This document shows positions 6,263-8,782 of a DNA stretch of 8,782 nucleotides, piece by piece. The first letter of the stretch is position 1, and every line of letters starts with the position of its first letter. Made by a program: the position numbers and the translations under genes. The notes below the pieces were generated by a model, which worked only from the letters and a program-made list of their open reading frames with translations, made no database searches and was not told the origin of the DNA. Source of the stretch: JBDSGC01 sp046594105 (lineage in GTDB: Bacteria; Acidobacteriota; Thermoanaerobaculia; Gp7-AA8); assembly GCA_046594105.1 (NCBI GenBank), contig JBKJQB010000176.1, forward strand, positions 1 through 8,782, given 5' to 3'.

Positions 6263-6297
6263 AAAAACAAAAAAGGAGGGCGCGGTTACGCCCTCCT
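6263..6297 (-). terminator. Intrinsic terminator in the leader of the lipoprotein gene (possible attenuator)
   Basis: On the minus strand AGGAGGGCG (6297-6289), loop TAACCG and CGCCCTCCT (6282-6274) make a perfect 9-bp stem followed by TTTTTTGTTTTT (to 6263, its first T pairing in the stem). There is no T tract on the plus strand, so it acts only toward the lipoprotein gene. It ends a few bases before that gene's RBS. Any lipoprotein transcript started upstream must read through it, or it ends a short RNA from the divergent region. Confidence 0.8.
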
Positions 6298-6474
6298 GAG
6301 GAAACAACCAATTCGTTGTGGCTGGCCAGTGTAGTCGCTGCAGCCCCTGCCGATGTGATGATGGTCACGCCCGGGCAGGTTGCTCCTCTCCCCACGCGGT
6401 TGGAGCGCTCAGAGGGGACGGGCAATGGCAGGCAGCGCTCACTTTCCCCTCCCCGCGCGTTATCCTTCCCGCCC
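6298..6474. promoter_or_regulatory. Divergent intergenic region, promoters not resolved
   Basis: This stretch lies between the leader terminator and the S9 peptidase start and should hold both divergent promoters. On the minus strand, TACACT (6334-6329) is a possible -10 for the lipoprotein gene, without a good -35. On the plus strand, TATCCT (6461-6466) lies where a -10 for a leaderless S9 transcript would be. A short inverted repeat ACAAC-CAATTC-GTTGT is at 6303-6318. These are weak calls. Confidence 0.3.
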
Positions 6475-8385
6475 ATGAAACGCTTTCTAGTCGCGGTTCT
6501 CCTTCTCGCTGCATCCGCCTCCAAAACGATCGCCCAGCAGCACGGCGGGGATGACGATTTTCTGAATCGTCTCTACAAGGTCCGCACCTTCCCCGCCGTG
6601 GCCATCTCTCCCGACGGCAAACGCGTGGCCTGGGCTGAGAAGAACCACGGCATCACTGTCGCGGGGATCGATGGGGAAAAGCGGCAGCAGCTCACCAAGG
6701 GAGATGAGGACTGGATGTCCTGGTCGCCCGACAGCAGGTCGCTGGCCTACCTCGCCGGTCCCGTGGAACGCCGCCAGCTGTTTGTGAAAACGGGCAATCA
6801 GCCCGCGATCCAGATCACCAGAGTGCGCGGGTTCCTGGCAGAGCCGCGGTGGTCCCCCGACGGGCGCAGCGTCGGCGTCCTGATGATTGAGAATGCCAGG
6901 CGTGCGGCGGGACCGCTGGTGGCCATGTCACGCAAGGTCGGCGTGATCGCCGAGCAGATCGCAGAACAGCGCATTGCCGTCGTGGATGTGGCCACAAAAC
7001 GCCTGCGCCTGGTCACCCCGCCCGATCTGTACATCTATCACTTCGACTGGTCGCCGGACTCACGACAGATTGCTGCGACGGGAGCACCCGGCTCCGGAGA
7101 CAACAACTACTGGATCGCGCAACTGCACGTCGTGGACGTGGCTGCAGGCAAGACCAGGCCGATCTACAAGCCGTCGCTCCAGATCGCCAACCCTCGCTGG
7201 TCTCCTGATGGAAAAGCGATCGCCTTCATCGAAGGTCTGATGAGCGATGAAGGATCGACCGGCGGCGATCTCTTTCTGGTTGATTCGGACGGCTCTCATC
7301 TGCGCAATCTCACTCCGGACCTCCATGCCTCGGTCACTTCCTTCGAGTGGACCGGCAGCGACACCATCACCCTTGGCGAGAACATCGCCGGAGAGAGCGC
7401 GCTGGCCCGGCTGCATGTCGGTGACGGAAAACTGGAGCCGATCTGGCGGGGAGCCGAGGTGATCAGCGAGCGCGGCGTCATCGGGATGTCGAGCTCCAGG
7501 GACGGCGAGAGTAGTGCGGTGATCCGCAGTTCGTTTTCGCAGCCGCCGGAAGTCTGGGCCGGACCCATCGGCCACTGGAAACCTCTGACGCACGGGAACG
7601 CTGCGGTCCCGGTGACTTGGGGGGAGGCGAAATCCATTCGCTGGAAGAGTGACGGTTTCGACGTGCAGGGCTGGCTGCTCGCTCCCGGCACCATCGAAGC
7701 TGGCCGGCGTTATCCCATCGTGGTCTCCATCCACGGCGGACCGGCGTCCGCAAGCCTGGCGCGCTGGCCCTCCGAACAGCTCGCCCTCCTGGCGACGAAA
7801 GGCTATTTCGTCTTCTATCCGAACCCCCGTGGCAGCTACGGCCAGGGCGAAGCGTTCACCCGCGCCAATGTGAAGGACTTCGGCGGTGGTGACCTCCGCG
7901 ATGTGCTGGCCGGCCTCGACGAACTGGCCAAAGACGCTCGCATCGACACCACCCGCGCCGGCATCAGCGGCTGGAGCTACGGCGGCTTCATGACCATGTG
8001 GACGGTGACGCAGACGCAGCGCTTCAAGGCTGCGGTCGCCGGCGCCGGCATCGCCAACTGGCAGAGCTACTACGGCGAGAACGACATCGACCGGTGGATG
8101 ATCCCCTACTTCGGCGCCTCGGTTTATGACGACCCGGCCGTCTACGCGAAGAGCGCACCGATCACCTTCATCAAAAATGTGAAGACGCCCACTCTGGTGC
8201 TGGTCGGAGAGAGGGATGGCGAGTGTCCGGCGCCACAGTCCTTCGAGTTCTGGCACGCCCTCAAGGAGCTCGGCGTGGAGACGACGCTGGTGGTGTATGC
8301 CGATGAAGGCCACTCCATCCAGAAGCCGGAGCACAAGCGGGACATCGCGCGAAGACTGGTGCAGTGGTTCGACAAGCACTTGTGA
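6475..8385 (+). CDS. Secreted S9-family serine peptidase (prolyl oligopeptidase / acylaminoacyl-peptidase-like)
   Basis: The 636-residue product starts with a signal peptide (MKRFLVAVLLLAASASKTIA, probable cleavage near residue 20), so it acts outside the inner membrane. Residues about 35-375 form a beta-propeller with TolB-like WSPDG motifs at 44-50, 83-88, 126-131, 192-197 and 242-247. The alpha/beta-hydrolase domain follows (about 385-636): HGGP (420-423) and NPRGSYGQG (450-458) near the oxyanion hole, nucleophile Ser501 in GWSYGGF, Asp581 in VGERDGECP and His613 in ADEGHS. The triad is complete, so it should be active. S9 enzymes cleave short peptides, often after proline or from acylated N-termini; the exact specificity cannot be read. 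I start at the ATG at 6475 because the signal peptide begins there; no Shine-Dalgarno precedes it. The longer in-frame ORF from 6175 runs through the divergent promoter region. Confidence 0.93.
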   Translation: MKRFLVAVLLLAASASKTIAQQHGGDDDFLNRLYKVRTFPAVAISPDGKRVAWAEKNHGITVAGIDGEKRQQLTKGDEDWMSWSPDSRSLAYLAGPVERRQLFVKTGNQPAIQITRVRGFLAEPRWSPDGRSVGVLMIENARRAAGPLVAMSRKVGVIAEQIAEQRIAVVDVATKRLRLVTPPDLYIYHFDWSPDSRQIAATGAPGSGDNNYWIAQLHVVDVAAGKTRPIYKPSLQIANPRWSPDGKAIAFIEGLMSDEGSTGGDLFLVDSDGSHLRNLTPDLHASVTSFEWTGSDTITLGENIAGESALARLHVGDGKLEPIWRGAEVISERGVIGMSSSRDGESSAVIRSSFSQPPEVWAGPIGHWKPLTHGNAAVPVTWGEAKSIRWKSDGFDVQGWLLAPGTIEAGRRYPIVVSIHGGPASASLARWPSEQLALLATKGYFVFYPNPRGSYGQGEAFTRANVKDFGGGDLRDVLAGLDELAKDARIDTTRAGISGWSYGGFMTMWTVTQTQRFKAAVAGAGIANWQSYYGENDIDRWMIPYFGASVYDDPAVYAKSAPITFIKNVKTPTLVLVGERDGECPAPQSFEFWHALKELGVETTLVVYADEGHSIQKPEHKRDIARRLVQWFDKHL

Positions 8386-8518
8386 GCGAGCGATTCCCGT
8401 CAGTCGCCATTCGCGGAGCATCGATGTCGACGCGACGTCATCCTCAGGCGCCGGCATTGAATGATGAGCAGCGATGGATGGAACTGGATGGGCAGCCGAC
8501 CCAAGCGGGCGATGCTTC
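8386..8518. other. Region downstream of the S9 peptidase, nothing recognised
   Basis: I see no gene, RNA gene or intrinsic terminator with a T tract here. Short open frames on the plus strand run on into the repeats and show no family signal. Confidence 0.4.
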
Positions 8519-8603
8519 AGCCGCGGAGCGGCGGAATCTAAGTAGCCCAGCGCGTCAGCGCTGGGATTCAAGCAGCCAACATCAGGAAGCCGCGGAGCGG
8601 CGA
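8519..8603. repeat. Composite palindromic repeat (paired AGCCGCGGAGCGGCG units around a hairpin)
   Basis: The 15-base unit AGCCGCGGAGCGGCG occurs at 8519-8533 and again at 8588-8602, in the same orientation and 69 bases apart. Between them is a perfect 8-bp stem, CCCAGCGC (8546-8553), loop GTCA, GCGCTGGG (8558-8565), preceded by GTAG. Both modules resemble dispersed intergenic repeats of repeat-rich Acidobacteriota and Planctomycetota genomes, from memory rather than a search. Confidence 0.7.
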
Positions 8604-8685
8604 CATTGTCCTCGGGAGACGCTCAATCGTCCCTAGGGGACTCAAACGTTCGACGGTTTCTTAGAAGCAGCGTGGGTGGCGGAGC

Positions 8686-8698
8686 GGGAAGTGTTCCC
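8686..8698. repeat. Small inverted repeat
   Basis: GGGAA (8686-8690), loop GTG, TTCCC (8694-8698). It has five base pairs and no T tract; it may be chance. Confidence 0.3.
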
Positions 8699-8705
8699 AT
8701 CGAGA

Positions 8706-8747
8706 GTCCTTCTCCCCGCGGGAGAAGGTGCCGAAGGCGGAAGGGGC
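8706..8747. repeat. Dispersed palindromic repeat of the CCTTCTCCCGCGGGAGAAGG type
   Basis: CCTTCTCCC (8708-8716), loop CGC, GGGAGAAGG (8720-8728) gives a 9-bp stem, followed by TGCCGAAGGCGGAAGGGG. This is the well-known intergenic repeat seen in many GC-rich bacteria. CCCCTCATCCCCG at the right edge looks like the beginning of another unit cut by the window. Confidence 0.65.
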
Positions 8748-8782
8748 GCTCACGCGACCAAGAGCAGGACCCCTCATCCCCG

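Noticed and set aside
6175..6474. In-frame N-terminal extension of the S9 peptidase by 100 residues
   Set aside because: It crosses the divergent intergenic region and the leader terminator, while a clean signal peptide starts at 6475.
6252..6524. In-frame N-terminal extension of the lipoprotein gene
   Set aside because: It would translate through the terminator hairpin; the GGAGG and lipobox signal peptide fix the start at 6251.
7060..8571. 503-codon minus-strand open frame opposite the S9 peptidase
   Set aside because: It lies against a coding sequence with a complete catalytic triad; the translation has no recognisable domain.
8364..8636. 90-codon plus-strand open frame after the peptidase
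   Set aside because: It overlaps the peptidase end, runs through palindromic repeats and has no RBS or domain.

Overview
The window is GC-rich bacterial chromosome with six gene-sized coding regions, one of them cut by the left edge, and an unusually high density of dispersed palindromic repeats. The gene content points to Acidobacteriota or a similar soil or sediment lineage: an S9 peptidase with a TolB-like propeller, a lipoprotein with tandem DUF5666-like modules, carboxypeptidase-regulatory-like domains, and intergenic repeats of the 'GILPA' and 'CCGCGGAGCGG' kinds. This placement is an inference with no rRNA or marker-tree support. There is no sign of phage, plasmid, transposase, CRISPR array or tRNA.

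Layout. (1) 1-1702, plus strand: the 3' part of a secreted-type glycosidase-like protein (GHL10/DUF187 fold plus a C-terminal beta-sandwich), followed after one base by a YbaK/EbsC-family protein. The pair is probably an operon. (2) 1698-1720: an inverted repeat whose two arms contain the stop codons of the two converging genes. (3) 6251 down to 1716, minus strand, in transcription order: a DUF5666-like lipoprotein, an intrinsic terminator, a ClpX-like AAA+ ATPase, ftsY (signal recognition particle receptor) and a zinc-ribbon single-pass membrane protein. The gaps between them carry repeats. A 73-bp repeat occurs three times, and two insertions lie directly against the stop codons of the lipoprotein gene and ftsY. 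(4) 6252-6474: a divergent intergenic region with a strong intrinsic terminator in the leader of the lipoprotein gene. (5) 6475-8385, plus strand: a secreted S9 serine peptidase with an intact catalytic triad. (6) 8386-8782: no gene, but at least three kinds of palindromic repeat.

Functionally this is mostly an ordinary housekeeping and envelope region: protein targeting (FtsY), an AAA+ unfoldase-like ATPase, an exported peptidase and exported or anchored proteins of unknown role. I do not see a convincing new multi-gene system. The points most worth a second look are the stop-codon-abutting repeat family, the ClpX-like ATPase that appears to lack both the zinc-binding domain and the ClpP-docking loop, and the terminator placed between the putative promoter region and the ribosome binding site of the lipoprotein gene.
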